Shown: positions 11,631-22,619 of the stretch, piece after piece
Layout: each line of letters starts with the position of its first letter
Numbering within the stretch: the first letter of the stretch is position 1
Assembly: GCA_017979445.1 (NCBI GenBank)
Contig: CM030711.1
Span: forward strand, 5,115,221-5,179,220
DNA length: 64,000 nt
Reading direction: 5' to 3'
DNA from: Akebia trifoliata
Lineage: Eukaryota; Streptophyta; Magnoliopsida; Ranunculales; Lardizabalaceae
The notes under the pieces: generated by a model
Databases searched by the model: none
What the model saw: the letters and a program-made list of their open reading frames with translations, nothing else
What the model was told of the DNA's origin: nothing
Translations under genes and position numbers: made by a program

Positions 11631-12478
11631 TTCTCTTCGGCTTGAAAAGAACTCGACCTCAAGTTCGTAGAAATGTCATGCCATAGATCTTCATCAAGCT
11701 CTTTTACCTCGGCTTCTGTAAGCCATGCGTCATCTGAATGAGGCTCGCCGTGCCAATGTACCAAATATTGTGTATATGTGCCTTTGCACGTCGTAATCAA
11801 TCTTGAGTCAATAACATCAATGCGCTCACGAGGCTGCGGTGTTGTAAAATCTGTAGCATTTGGCAAAGAAGGTGAAACTCTCCCCGGATCATCAGAAAAT
11901 GGATAAAGATCACACACATTAAAAGCAGGACTGATTGACAAATGAGATGGAAACTCCAATCGATAAGCGTTAGGTCCAAATTTATCCAAAATAAAACAAG
12001 GGCCAAACTTCCTTTGATATAGCTTGTGATAAGTATGAGAAGGAAACCTTTCCTTGTCTAAATAAACCATCACAAGATCACCTACCTTAAACTCAAGTGG
12101 TCGTCGATGCAAATCTGCTTGTGCTTTGTACCTAGAAGCGGCTGCTTTCAAGTTTTCATGCTCCTTATTGTAGATTTGTTGCATATGATCCGCAAACTCT
12201 TCAGCTTCCATACTTGGTTTCTTCAAAGATTGCATTGGCACATGATCAAGGACATGGGCTGGAATTCTTCCATAAACAACTTCAAAAGGTGCCTTCTTGG
12301 TAGATCTACTCTTGGAACAATTATAGGCAAACTCCGCTTGTGGTAAAATAAGCTCCCAAAGACGCGGTGTTTTTCCAACTAAGCTTCGTAATAAATTTCC
12401 AAGAGATCGATTCACCACTTTGGTTTGCCCATCTGTTTGCGGGTGGTAGGCACTTGAGAATTGTAAACGAGTGCCCAA
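11501..12478 (-). pseudogene. Gypsy integrase C-terminal half with chromodomain-like tail
   Basis: 325 codons. It opens with the catalytic-core motif 'YHPQTDGQT', but the next residue is K where the family has the catalytic E of the D,D-E triad ('GQTKVVNRSLG'). It continues through 'PFEVVYGRIPAHVLD' and the GPY/F-type 'KFGPCFIL'. A chromodomain-like segment near residues 220-275 has 'RERIDVIDSRL' and 'YLVHWHGEPHSDDAWL'. The last ~43 codons lie inside the 3' LTR. The protein would be catalytically dead. Confidence 0.8.
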
Positions 12479-12479
12479 G

Positions 12480-12960
12480 AGTTGCCAAATGGTGCGCCAA
12501 AAGTGACCAACAAATCAAGTATCTCGATCCGATGTAATAGATTTAGGTACACCATGCAAGCGAACCACCTCACGAAAGAAGAGTCTTGCCACATGAGACA
12601 CGACAATAGAATTCTTACATGGTATGAAATTTGCCATCTTTGAAAATCGGTCTACCACCACATAAATGGAATCAAAACCAGATTTAGTTTGAGGCAAACC
12701 AAGAACGAAATGTCTTCCCAAGGAGCCACAGGTATAGGAAGTGGTTGATATAAACCGGTATTTTGCGATTGTCCCTTAGTCCGTTGGCAAACAATACATT
12801 GTCGTACATATCTATCCACATCATGAGCTAGAGAAGGCCAAAAATAGTATTGTTCCACCAATGTTTCAGTCTTATCTCGCCCAAAGTGACCACTAACCCG
12901 CCACCATGTAACTCCACTACAACTTGCAAAAGGAGAGAAGTGTTTGGTATGCATAACAAA
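12480..12960 (-). pseudogene. Gypsy integrase N-terminal half, frameshifted
   Basis: The HHCC zinc-binding segment is visible ('HFGRDKTETL', then '[12 protein letters not shown]'). The core start is damaged: after 'PWEDIS' about 10 nt are missing relative to the usual 'SMDFVLGLP', which shifts the frame and removes the first catalytic Asp. The second motif 'SITSDRDT' remains and is followed by a stop before the 11501..12478 frame picks up. Confidence 0.75.
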
Positions 12961-13077
12961 TTGCCTTTGAAAATATATCCATCAATGATTGAATAAGGTT
13001 TATTTGTTGATGAAGATGAATTTGAAATCACCTTAAAAAAGAATGGATCATTGGCATAGTCTTGATAGAGAAACCTA

Positions 13078-14563
13078 TTACCTCATACGTGAGAGTCGGA
13101 AGTAACATACGTTTCCGACTAAGTGCATCGGCAACTTTGTTGGCTGAACCGGCTTTATGGTGAAGGACAAGAGTAAACTCTTGAAGGTAAGAAACCCATT
13201 TTGCATGCCTTGCATTGAGTTTTTTTGTGCATTAAGGAACCTTTGCTCTTCGTGGTCCAAGTAGAGAACAAACTCTGAATGAATAAGATAATGCCACCAA
13301 AATCGCAATGCTTGGAAAACGGCATACAACTCTACATCATAAGTGGAGTATCTTTTCTTAGCAATATTAAGCTTCTCACTAAAATAGGCAATTGGTCACT
13401 TCTCTTGAGAAAGGACAGCACCAATACCAATGTGAGATGCATCACATTCAACCTCGAACATCTTGGAAATCTGGAATAGCAAGCATGGGTGCATTGGTCA
13501 GTTTGTGCTTCAATATTTGGAAACGCTGTTCCGCTTTCTTGGACCAATTAATGTTTTTTTCTTTGATTATATCTGAAACAGGGGCAGCCATGGTGCTGAA
13601 ATTCTGAATGAATCTCCAACAAAATGAGGCTAGACCAGGGAAACTTCGCACTTCGGTTGTGGACCTTGGAGTTGGCCAATCAAGGATTCCTTGCACATTG
13701 ATATTATCCATCTTGATTCCAACTGAGGAAACAACATAGCCAAGAAATGTTACATTGCTAGTAATAAAAGAGCACTTCTTAAGGTTCAAGTAGAGCTTGT
13801 TGTGATGTAATACTTCGAACACATGTTGCAAGTGCGACAAGTGTAGCTTGGTTGTCGCGCTATACACAAGTATGTCATCAAAGTAGACAACCACAAATCT
13901 TCCCATGAAGTCTTTCAACTCTTGTGTCATCACTCTCATAAAAGTACTCGGAGCATTTGACAACCCAAATGGCATCCATTCAAATAGTCCATTACGTGTC
14001 TTGAATGCAGTCTTCCATTCATCTCCTTGCAAGATTCGAATTTGGTGATAACCACTATGCAAATCAAGCTTGGAGAACACCTTTGCAACATCAAGTGTGT
14101 CAAGTAAATCATCTAAGTGAGGGATTGGAAACCTATACTTCATAGTGATCTTGTTGATTGCACGGCTGTCCACACACATCCTCCATGTGCCATCTTTTTT
14201 TGGAGTTAGTAGGGCGGGTACTGCACAAGGGCTTAAACTTTCACGTATCAATCTTTTCTTCAATAACTCTTTGACTTGCCTTTGTAATTCAGCATGTTCA
14301 GAAGGACTCATGCGGTAATGTGGCAAGTTAGGCAAGGAAGCTCCCGGTACAAGATCGATTTGGTGTTGTATATCACACATGGGAGGAAGTCCATTAGGTA
14401 ACTTTTCCAAAGCTATGTTAGGGAACTTTCCTAACAACTTCACTTGGTACAATAGCATTCTCATGACAAGAATCAGCCTCCACAAGTGCATAAACAACAT
14501 GTTCGGATAGGGAAAATGGATTAAATTGCTTATGGGACAGCAAGGTAATCGACTTGTCTTCAA
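13078..14563 (-). pseudogene. Gypsy reverse transcriptase and RNase H
   Basis: The main frame (13448..14563) holds the fingers and palm: '[19 protein letters not shown]', '[15 protein letters not shown]', '[14 protein letters not shown]' and an intact catalytic 'YFDDILVY', then the connection '[11 protein letters not shown]' and '[15 protein letters not shown]'. RNase H follows across frameshifts (13329..13547 and 13078..13329), with 'HEEQRFLNAQK' visible. The RT core looks the least damaged part of the element. Confidence 0.85.
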
Positions 14564-14600
14564 TGGTGGATAAGGCTTCTTTTAACGGATTCAATATATA

Positions 14601-14915
14601 TCAAACACCATTCTTACACAAAGCATATTTATTTTTCTTTCCATCATGCTGCACAACTCTATCAAATTGCCAAGGTTGACCAAGAAGAAGATGGCATGCG
14701 TCCATAGGCAATACATCAAACCATACTTCATCTACGTACTTTCCGATAGAAAACTTGATTTGACATCGCTTACTAACATGCACTTCACCTCCCTTCTTGA
14801 ACCAAGATACTTTGTACGGCTTAGGACACTCCTCACATTGCAATTTTAATTTCTTGATCATGACTTAAGAAGTCATATTTTCACAACTTCCTGAATCTAC
14901 CATGATCACTCATTT
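14601..14915 (-). pseudogene. Gypsy aspartic protease, interrupted
   Basis: The active-site loop V-D-S-G-S-C-E-N lies at about 14885..14905 and is followed within four codons by a TAA stop. The remainder is open for 86 codons (14601..14861) and carries 'DEVWFDVLPMDACHLLLGQPW', the usual C-terminal protease segment. The two parts normally form one domain. Confidence 0.75.
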
Positions 14916-15127
14916 TTTTTCCATTCAAAACTCCATAAGTATGAAAAATGTTGGACCGCAACCACCGATCATCTTCATCTTGCTTAGGACTAAGACTTGT
15001 CTGATCACCATACTTTTAGCATCAAATTCAGGGATTGTTCTTCATCCACCAATTCCTTTTCGGTGTCATAATTCGGCTCTTTAGGGACTTCGTCATTAAC
15101 TTCATCACCAAGTAAATGAACTTGGTT

Positions 15128-15886
15128 CTCAACTTTCTTTTTGGGACATTCATAAGCTAGATTTGAGGGGTCACCACACCTAAAACATCCGGTGTTGGCT
15201 GTTTTTCTTTTCTCCTTGAAGGAATCATAGTTCTTTTGTGGAGTAGATCAATTCGCATTGAACTTCTTAAAGTTGGAGCTTGATCCACCGTTGGAATTAT
15301 CTTTCTCAAACCGGTCAAACATTTTTGGTGCTGTCAACTTCATCTTCTCTTCGACTTTAAGAGATAGTTGAAAAGCTTCTTCTAGGGAATGAGCCGTGTG
15401 CATCATCATTTCCATATGCAACCCCGGTTGCAAACCACTAATGTACCGAGCTATTAGTTGTTCTTCGGATTCATTTGAGTTAACCCAACTTAACAATTGA
15501 TAATATTCCTCAGTATATTTTGCCACTGAATGATCACTTCTTTGCTTTAGTTGGTGAAATTTTCGGTAAAGATCTTGAAGATAGTCCAAGGGAAGAAACT
15601 TTACATCGAGCTTAAGTTTCATTTCAGCCCAAGTTTGAACTTTCTCAATACCCCTCATTTCCCGACTCTTTTGGTAATTTTGCCACCAAATGAGCGCGTG
15701 GCCTTTCAATCTTGTAGTTACGAACCTCACTTTTTTATCTTCTGAAAAATCTTTCCACTCGAAGAAGGCCTCAATAGATGCAATCCAATCAACATATAAG
15801 TTAGGGTTTAGATTGCCTTCAAAGTCGGAGATGGATACTTGAACCAAACAATCATTGTTCTCGAAGGCTCGTGCAAGTCGATCCAT
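15128..15886 (-). pseudogene. Gypsy gag with degenerate zinc knuckle
   Basis: 212 codons are open from 15886, with the retrotransposon gag core ('YVDWIASIEAFFEW', 'ALIWWQNY', 'YISGLQPGL'). After the stop the knuckle follows at about 15148..15195. It reads CFRCGDPSNLAYEC, where the His of CX2CX4HX4C is Asn. Upstream, a short frame (16049..16234) runs out of the truncated LTR towards this gag. Confidence 0.75.
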
Positions 15887-16146
15887 AAGACTTTCTTCTC
15901 AATTCCTTTTACCATGTCGAGTGTGTGAAGATATAGAACTTTGATCATCAAAATCTTCATTTCCCACGTCATTCACAAAATGATCATCCAGCTGCAAATT
16001 TGGAACATTTTGGTTGGGAATCCTTCTCAACACTTCTTGAAGCATTCCTCAGAGTTCTTGTTGAGAGTTTCTAAGTTGCTCAACTTCTTGCCTCAATTCA
16101 TTCATCTCTACTTGATTTAATTGTTGCATTCTTGCTTGTCTCCTTG

Positions 16147-16387
16147 AAGGGTCACTTTCCAAGAAAACAACAACATTCAAGAGAGGAGAGAGAGAGAGAA
16201 AGAGACCAAAGTTCTCTAGAATGGGACTTCCCACCCATTGTATTAAGTGTTTTGGGTCATGGGTTGGTCAAAAGTTTGACTTGATGGGTTTCCTTTCGGA
16301 TTTGGATCAGAGAGAGATGGATATGGATTGTAGAAAGTCCATATAGGCCTGGTCTGGATTTGTATAGCTTGGGCAGCCACTACATCA
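16147..16387 (-). repeat. Truncated 5' LTR of the gypsy element
   Basis: Matches the first third of the 3' LTR from TGATGTAGTGG onward, then stops at 'GGAAAGTGACCC', where gag-leader sequence begins. The missing ~540 bp should have included the rest of the LTR, and the primer-binding site should have followed. No iMet-type primer site is seen. Confidence 0.7.
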
Positions 16388-16392
16388 CACAT

Positions 16393-17500
16393 CCTCTCAC
16401 ATGGATAAGTACAAGAAAGATCTCATCAGACTGATGGGACATCATGTGTCAGAGATCTTTTTTTACTTCACATTAATGACCTACAACACTTATACACATT
16501 AGGTTCAAATCTCACTGACGAGTGATGGATCTATCTTCCAAAGCACTCAAGTGTACCATAATTGAACATCTCATTTAAACACCTGGACTAGCCATGTGGT
16601 GACCCATGTCTCGGAATTTCATTTATAAAAACCAAACTACCAAACTGAGAAAGGGGTTGGTTGGTTGTTCGTTGGTTGGTGGACTGAAATCTTAGAGAAA
16701 AAAAGATCACTCTATAAGCCTTCTATTCATCTTCTTAATTTTATTCTCTTTAATCTGAGTACTAACTAAATCTTCGGAGGATCCTTTATAGGCACCACAC
16801 TGGGGCCTCATCCTTCCTACCTTGTCCTCTATTGTCCTAGAAGCCATTAAGGAGTAAGCGAGAGTCAGACCACTATCTTGAAGAGGAAGAGGTCGAAAGA
16901 TCAAGGTCAAGCCCACCATTAGAAGAGGTCAATCAAGGCAACACCAACAAAGGAGTTGAGGAAATTCAAATTATCGTCATAAATAGGAGCAAACCATTAG
17001 ATCAAGATGAAGCCTACCATCTCAAGACAGTTTTCATCTCGAGGAGTGGAAGGCCTAAAAAACCTTCCATACTTTTAGCGTCGTCCATGGGAAGAATCTA
17101 GCCTCCATTGGAACACCATCACTTCCAGCCTTTGTGTTCGATTCGGGGAATTGCAGCATGACCTAATGGAGAAAGGGGACCAAATGGCCAACCTGAGAGG
17201 AGGGAACATATATCCAAAGACATGCTTGAAGGTTCGAATGAGCGACCAACTACAAAAACAACAGACAGAGTTCCTGATCACTTGAGCATCATCAATATCG
17301 ACATGGAGCAAAACACAAGCAACGGATCCAAGACCAAAAAATCCTTGTTCTTGGTAAATCACACTGACAAGGAGATAACACAGAAATTGTGAAGGGGTAT
17401 GCCTTCGGAGAAGGCCGACGGGAGTTCTCACGAAGCTCGAACAAAACGAATCGTCCCCTCACGAAGCTTAGACAAAATGAATCGTCCCCTCACGAGGCTC
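16393..17500 (+). mobile_element. Probable Tat-type gypsy LTR 3' part and leader
   Basis: A TATA-like 'tttataaaaacc' lies at about 16622. The pattern 'ctgagtactaac..tcttcggagg..ggcacc' follows at about 16757..16800, which resembles the 3' part of many plant Tat/Athila-group LTRs. Low-complexity leader sequence with broken frames comes after. Neither LTR border nor primer site could be fixed, so this is an inference from resemblance. Confidence 0.4.
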
Positions 17501-17689
17501 AAAAAGAAAGACCATCATTATGACGTCTTGGTTATGACTGAAGCAGAGTAATGGCACATACGACTAGACACATGAGGAGGTGAAGGGAGATTTTGGTTTT
17601 GGGAGACCGACTTACCTATGTAGACCAATACATAAGTATTATTTAAAATAATAAAAGAAAAAAAGAAAGTATACCAAATTCGTTATTCG

Positions 17690-18715
17690 AACTTAGGTGT
17701 TGCTTCTGTGAGTATGAAAACAGTAAGGTCGAGGTTGCTATATGCACTCGAGGGAAAGTAATGCCGAGGTCGCTATATGCACTCGAGGGTTAGTAAAGCC
17801 GATGCATTTGATGGAAAGTAAGGCCGAGGTCGCTATATGTTATATGCATTCAAAGGAAAGAAAGGCTGAGGTCGCTATGCGCACTCAAGGGTAAGAAGAG
17901 TCGAGGTCGCTATGCGCACTCAAGGGTAAGAAGAGTCGAGGTCGCTATATGCACTCGGGGGGCAAGCAAGGACAGAAGTCGCTCAAAAACACTCGGAGGC
18001 AAGTAAGATTGAGATCGCTATACGCACTCAAGAGTAATGAATAACATGCCAAGGTAGTTGTCGTGCAATCAGTGCTCTGGAAAGTTAGTTCGTGCAAGAC
18101 AGTAAGTAAGGCCGAGGTTGCTATAAGCACTCGTGGGGCAAGTAAGGCCGAGGTTGCTCGAAAGCACTCTTGGGAAAGTAAGACTAAGGTTGCTATACGC
18201 ACTCAAGAGAAATGAATAACACACCGAGGTAGCTGTCGTGTAATTATGGCTCTAGAAAGTCGATTCAGGCAAGATAACAAGATCGAGGTCGCTATATGTA
18301 CTCAAGATAAATGAATAACACGTCGAGGTAGCTGTCGTGCAATCATGCTCTGAGAAAGTTTTGGGCAAGTAAGGCCGAGGTCGCTATATGCACTCACGCC
18401 AAGGTAGCTGTTGTACAATCGGTGTTCTGGAAAGTTCATTCAGAAAGGACAGTAAGTAAGGCCGAGGTCGCTTAAAACACTCGTATATCTATGTAAGTTG
18501 AAAGTAAAGATGTCGCTTAAAGCACTTGTATATCTATGTAATATATACCAAGGTCGCTTAAAGCGCTCGTATATCTATGTAAGTTGAAAGTAAAGAAGTT
18601 TATATACCGAGGTCATCCAAAAAACACTCGTGTATCAAGAAAGGCAAGTCAGGATATAATACCAAGGTCATTTAAAAACTAAGGTTGTCTAAAAGGGCAT
18701 TTGTATATCTAGAAA
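17690..18715. repeat. Tandem repeat field, ~35-bp and ~60-bp units
   Basis: The main unit is close to AAGTAAGGCCGAGGTCGCTA followed by TATGCACTCGAGGGA. It is interspersed with a longer unit of the type 'cgaggtagctgtcgtgcaat..gctctggaaagtt'. About 25 core copies 'gaggtcgct' are scattered in variant forms. Some intergenic tandem repeats of this kind lie inside Tat-group retrotransposons, which would fit the LTR-like sequence on its left. Confidence 0.85.
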
Positions 18716-19067
18716 ATCAAGAAAATATATACTGATCATGCCTCACAAGGTTCTCTTGAATTTCATCAACTGATCTACGAAAGAAATAAAGAGCTAAGTT
18801 GAATCTCGGAATTGTTGGATCAAAAGTTCTAAATGCTACTGGATAAATATATATATATGGCAATTAGATATCAGTCTCTCTCTGAAACTCATACCTGAGT
18901 GGGCAAATATGTTTTCATATATAACACTGAGCTTAAAATAGAACAAAGATATCAAATAAAATCTATGTAGCGTCAATAGACAAGATTTGTTCTAACACAG
19001 TCATAAATTAGACAAGATAAAGTTGGGAAAAAAGAACATCTTGGGAAGACAAATAAAAAATACTGTG
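18716..19067. other. No recognisable feature
   Basis: AT-rich, with a short (TA)n at about 18848. No LTR border of the neighbouring gypsy relic could be found here. Confidence 0.35.
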
Positions 19068-20041
19068 CTACATTGTACACAACTCTCTTCTTGTGAAGAT
19101 CAACAACTTCCTTATATTTTTGTTCGAGCTCTGAATTTGGAATCTGATTTCTTCATGTAGCCCTAGCATTGATCCTCTTGTTAGTAGGTAAAGGAACCAA
19201 ATCAACAACACTAGAGGGCTTCGAACCATATTCCACTTCAAAAGGAGAAGTATTAGTAGTCCGGTTCCTTGAAGAGTTGTAAGCAAATTCAACCAAAGGA
19301 GTAACATTATCCCAGCCCTTGATATGTTCCCCAACTAGACAACGGAGCAAATTCCCTAGGCTTCGATTGATAACTTTCGTTTGCCCATCGGTTTGAGGGT
19401 GAAAGGAAGTGCTGAAATTCTATTCAGTACCATGAACTTCCATTAAGTACGCCAAAAATGACTAAATAACTTGGCATCCCTATTGGAGACAATAGAAGTA
19501 GGCACACTATGTAACTTGTAAACCTCTTTGAAGAAGAGTTTAGCAATATGTGAAGCATCCACAGTTTTTCGGCATGGAACAAAGTGCACCATTTTGGAGA
19601 ACCAATCCACAATCACCATGATAGAGTCATTCTTTCTTTGAGTGGGTGGGAGACCCAGCACAAAGTTCATACTAATGTATAACCATGGTTTGTTAGGTAA
19701 TGGAAGTGGTAAGTACACCCTGCATTAGTAGCCATTCCCTTGCCCTTTTGGCACACATGGCTCCTTTGAACATACCTTGTAATGTCTCTTGTAATTTTCG
19801 GCCAAAAGTAATCCTTTTGAAGCAATGCAAGAGTCTTATCTCGACCAAAATGATCCAAATTGTGTAACTCAACAAGAAACTTCTCTCGAGGGAATACTTT
19901 GGCATACACAACCTCAAACCCCTTTGAAAAGAAAGCTGTCTTTGAGTAGAAAATCAACAAGTTTACCTTGCTAAATTGTATGTAAAATAGGAGTGAAATA
20001 AGGGTCCTCTTGATAATGATCCTTAAAACTATCAAAATCAA
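19068..20041 (-). pseudogene. Gypsy integrase (second element)
   Basis: The zinc-binding segment 'HNLDHFGRDKTLALL' is present, but the first Cys of the C-x-x-C pair is Ser ('QRSHVCQK'). The core has 'MNFVLGLP' where the family has MDFVLGLP, and 'SIVSNRD' where it has SIVSDRD. Two Asp positions of the catalytic motifs are therefore Asn. The distal frames (19153..19350 and 19068..19334) show 'VEFAYNSSRNRTTNTSPFEV'. It is non-functional. Confidence 0.8.
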
Positions 20042-20186
20042 CCACTACATTCCTCATCTCTATCAATAAAGTTGCTCTTCGACTTGACCCATCAACTACA
20101 TTATTAAGAATACCCCACTTATGCTTCAAAGAGAAAGTGAATTGTTGTAAGATTAACCCACTTGACATTTCGTTTGTTTAGTGAGA

Positions 20187-21290
20187 TTAGCTATTGATGT
20201 ACTTAAGAGCTTCATGGTTAGTACAAAGAATGAACTCCTTGTAAGCCAAATAGTACTCCCAGTGCTTGATAACTTGTATTATGGCATAGAACTCCCAATC
20301 ATAAGTTGAATACTTGAGCTTGTCACCATTCAACTTTTCACTAAAGAAGGCAATGAGTTGTCCTTTTTGACTAAGAACACCTCGAATTCCAACTTCCGAT
20401 GCATCACAATCTAGTTTAAAAGTCTTATCAAAGTCGGGTAAAGCTAGAATGGGAGCCCCGGTAAGTACCTTCTTTAAGAGCACAAAACTATCTTGGGCTT
20501 CTTGTGTCCACTCAAATACCTTCTTCTAAAGGTAATCTATGAGAGGGGCTGCTAAGGTGCTGAAATTTCTGATAAACCTTCTACAACAAGTGGCAAAACC
20601 ATGAAAACTTCTCACTTCTTGAATGCTAGAAGGTGTAGGCCAATCCACAATCTGTTTGACCTTGTCTTCATCCATGAGTACTCCACTAGAGGACACCACA
20701 TACCTTAAGAAAATCATTCAATCAACATCAAAGCTACATTTCTTCAAATTACCATAAAGCTTAATTTTCCTCAACAAATCAAACATTTGTTGAAGATGGA
20801 ATAGATGCTCCTTCAATTCATGGCTATAAACCAATATATCATTAAAGTAAATCACGACACACACTCCCAAAAGAGGTTGCAACATTTGAGTCATTACTCT
20901 CATGAAAGTGCTAGGAGCATTGGTGAGTCCAAATGACATGACAAGCCATTCAAAGAGCCCATTGTGTGTTTTGAAAGCGGTTTTCAATTCATCCCCTGGC
21001 TAGATTCTAATTTGATGATATCCACTTCAGAGATCAATCTTTGGAAAATACTTTTGCACCCGCTTAAGAAATCCAACATGTCATCCAACGTAGGAATCGT
21101 AAAATGGTACTTTATAGTTATGTTGTTTGTAACCTGACTATCCACGCATTCTCCAAGAACCATCCTTCTTAGGAGTTAATAGCATTGGGAGTGCATATGA
21201 GCTAAGACTAGGTTGTATGTAGCCTCACTCCAAGAGATCTTCCACTTACTTTTGAAGCTCATCCTTTAGGTGTCATTTTATAGGCTGCCT
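20187..21290 (-). pseudogene. Gypsy reverse transcriptase and RNase H (second element)
   Basis: The RT palm is at 20718..20987 with '[15 protein letters not shown]'. The catalytic motif reads YFND in place of YFDD, which should abolish polymerase activity. The connection piece (20526..20717) has 'DWPTPSSIQEVRSFHG'. RNase H (20187..20483) has 'FKLDCDASEVGI' and 'YSTYDWEFYAI'. The frames are separated by stops. Confidence 0.8.
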
Positions 21291-21451
21291 TGTTTGGAAG
21301 GGATGAACCAGGTACTAGATCAATGTAATGTTGGATATCTCGCATGAGAGACAACTCAAGAGGCAATTCAAGAGGAAAAACATCAGCATAGTATTCTAGA
21401 AGTTCTTCCACAACCATTGGCTTATGAAAATCAACAATTTTTTCTTTTGAA

Positions 21452-21940
21452 TTAAAGTAACAATGTAACCAGAAGACTTTCCTTAATAATTTTTTTGGCA
21501 ACAAGTAAAGAAGGTGTAGAAGGTTTAGAACACACATTTTCCTTCATTAGAAGTAGAGTATATTGTTGATTTCCTTTGTGAAGTGTATAGGTGTTCTTGT
21601 CATCGTGAATTGTTTGTTGATCATATTGCCATGGTCTTCCAAAGATGGCATGCATCCATAAGAACCACATCACACCACACCTTATCAAAATATTTCTTTC
21701 GGATGGAGAAAGTAATCAAGCACCTCTTGGTAACTCTAACTTGACCCCCCCCCCCCCTCCCCCCTCCTTTTTAAACCATGATAGTTTGTAAGGATGAGAA
21801 TGTTCTTTGGTCTTAAGGTTCAATTTATCAATCGCATTGTGTGACACCACATTCTGACAACTCCCTCCATCGATGATCAAGTTATGCACTCTTCCATCAA
21901 TATTGCAAGTGGTAGAAAAGATATTGGTTCTCAACCAATC
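21452..21940 (-). pseudogene. Gypsy protease (second element)
   Basis: The active-site loop is seen as 'LIIDGGSCQNVVS' (D-G-G, where D-S/T-G is usual), followed by 'YKLSWFKK'. A G-run (C-run 21745..21757 on the plus strand) has expanded in the coding sequence and gives a run of Gly before the frame is lost. The C-terminal part 'DAIFGRPWQYD' follows in another frame. Confidence 0.7.
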
Positions 21941-22273
21941 TTCTTCATTGTCATGCTTGGGGAGTAAGAAGAGTCTTTTTCGTCATGAATGCTAGTCCCT
22001 CTTCTTCATTAAGATCTCCACCGATGTCCTGATTGGGAGGTTGATCATAGATGGGTAGCTTTTCATTTGGTTTCGATTCCACCATTGCCTTTAGTAAAAG
22101 TGCCTTATTGTGAGGACCATTGATTGCATGAAGAATCTCAACAAAAGAACCATCTTCTTACCTATTGCCTCACATTGCAACATGAAATATGCTAGATTAT
22201 GTGAGTCTCCATTGTACACATTTTATGGATTTTAACCTCTCTAACTGTCTAAAAGACCAATGACCATTGTATG

Positions 22274-22614
22274 TGTTGACAACCATTTATCCCAAAAAAC
22301 CGATCTAATGGGGAAGGCACAACTATGAATATAAGAGGGTCACGGGTCGAACTGGGGTGTGATACCTGAGCATGTGACACCCAGGAGCGGAGGCAAATAA
22401 CACAACACTCAACACTCCCCCTCACCCATAAGAGTAGAAAATTCCTTCAAGGAGAGTCGAACTCGTGACCTATACAAGCTTGCCGCTCCGATACCATGTT
22501 GTCAACCATTTACCCAAAAAAAAAAAACGATTTGATGGGGAAGGCACAACCATGAATATCGATACGTGAGCATGTGACACCCGGGAGCGGAGGCGGATAA
22601 CACAACACTCAACA
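22274..22614 (-). mobile_element. TRIM element with both LTRs, PBS, PPT and TSD
   Basis: Non-coding LTR retrotransposon of 341 bp. LTRs lie at 22274..22414 and 22497..22614; both begin TGTTG and end CAACA when read on either strand. On the minus strand the 5' LTR is followed at once by TGGTATCGGAGC (RC of 22485..22496), the initiator-Met tRNA primer site with one mismatch. A polypurine GAGGGGGAG (RC of 22415..22423) precedes the 3' LTR. Flanks are 'gtatg' (22269..22273) and 'atatg' (22615..22619). Confidence 0.9.
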
Positions 22615-22619
22615 ATATG

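Larger units (their letters stand above)
10852..16387 (-). mobile_element. Ty3/gypsy chromovirus, broken
   Basis: Reads right to left: truncated 5' LTR, gag with a zinc knuckle, aspartic protease, reverse transcriptase, RNase H, integrase, chromodomain-like tail, 3' LTR. The outer ends are flanked by 'cacac' (10847..10851) and 'cacat' (16388..16392), a 5-bp target duplication with one change. A polypurine stretch lies directly upstream of the 3' LTR (RC of 11631..11640). Multiple frameshifts and stops, and loss of the primer-binding side of the 5' LTR, make it inactive. Confidence 0.85.
19068..22273 (-). mobile_element. Second Ty3/gypsy relic, no LTRs found
   Basis: Same broad lineage as the element at 10852..16387. 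Order on the minus strand: decayed gag knuckle (about 22170..22230), protease (21452..21940), reverse transcriptase (20526..21290), RNase H (20050..20483), integrase (19068..20041). It breaks off inside the integrase C-terminal domain near 19070. A TRIM abuts its gag end at 22274. It has many stops, and catalytic residues are changed in RT and integrase. Confidence 0.8.

Noticed and set aside
17690..18715. Regular repeats suggestive of CRISPR or a repeat-protein gene
   Set aside because: Irregular spacing, no unique spacers and no sustained reading frame.
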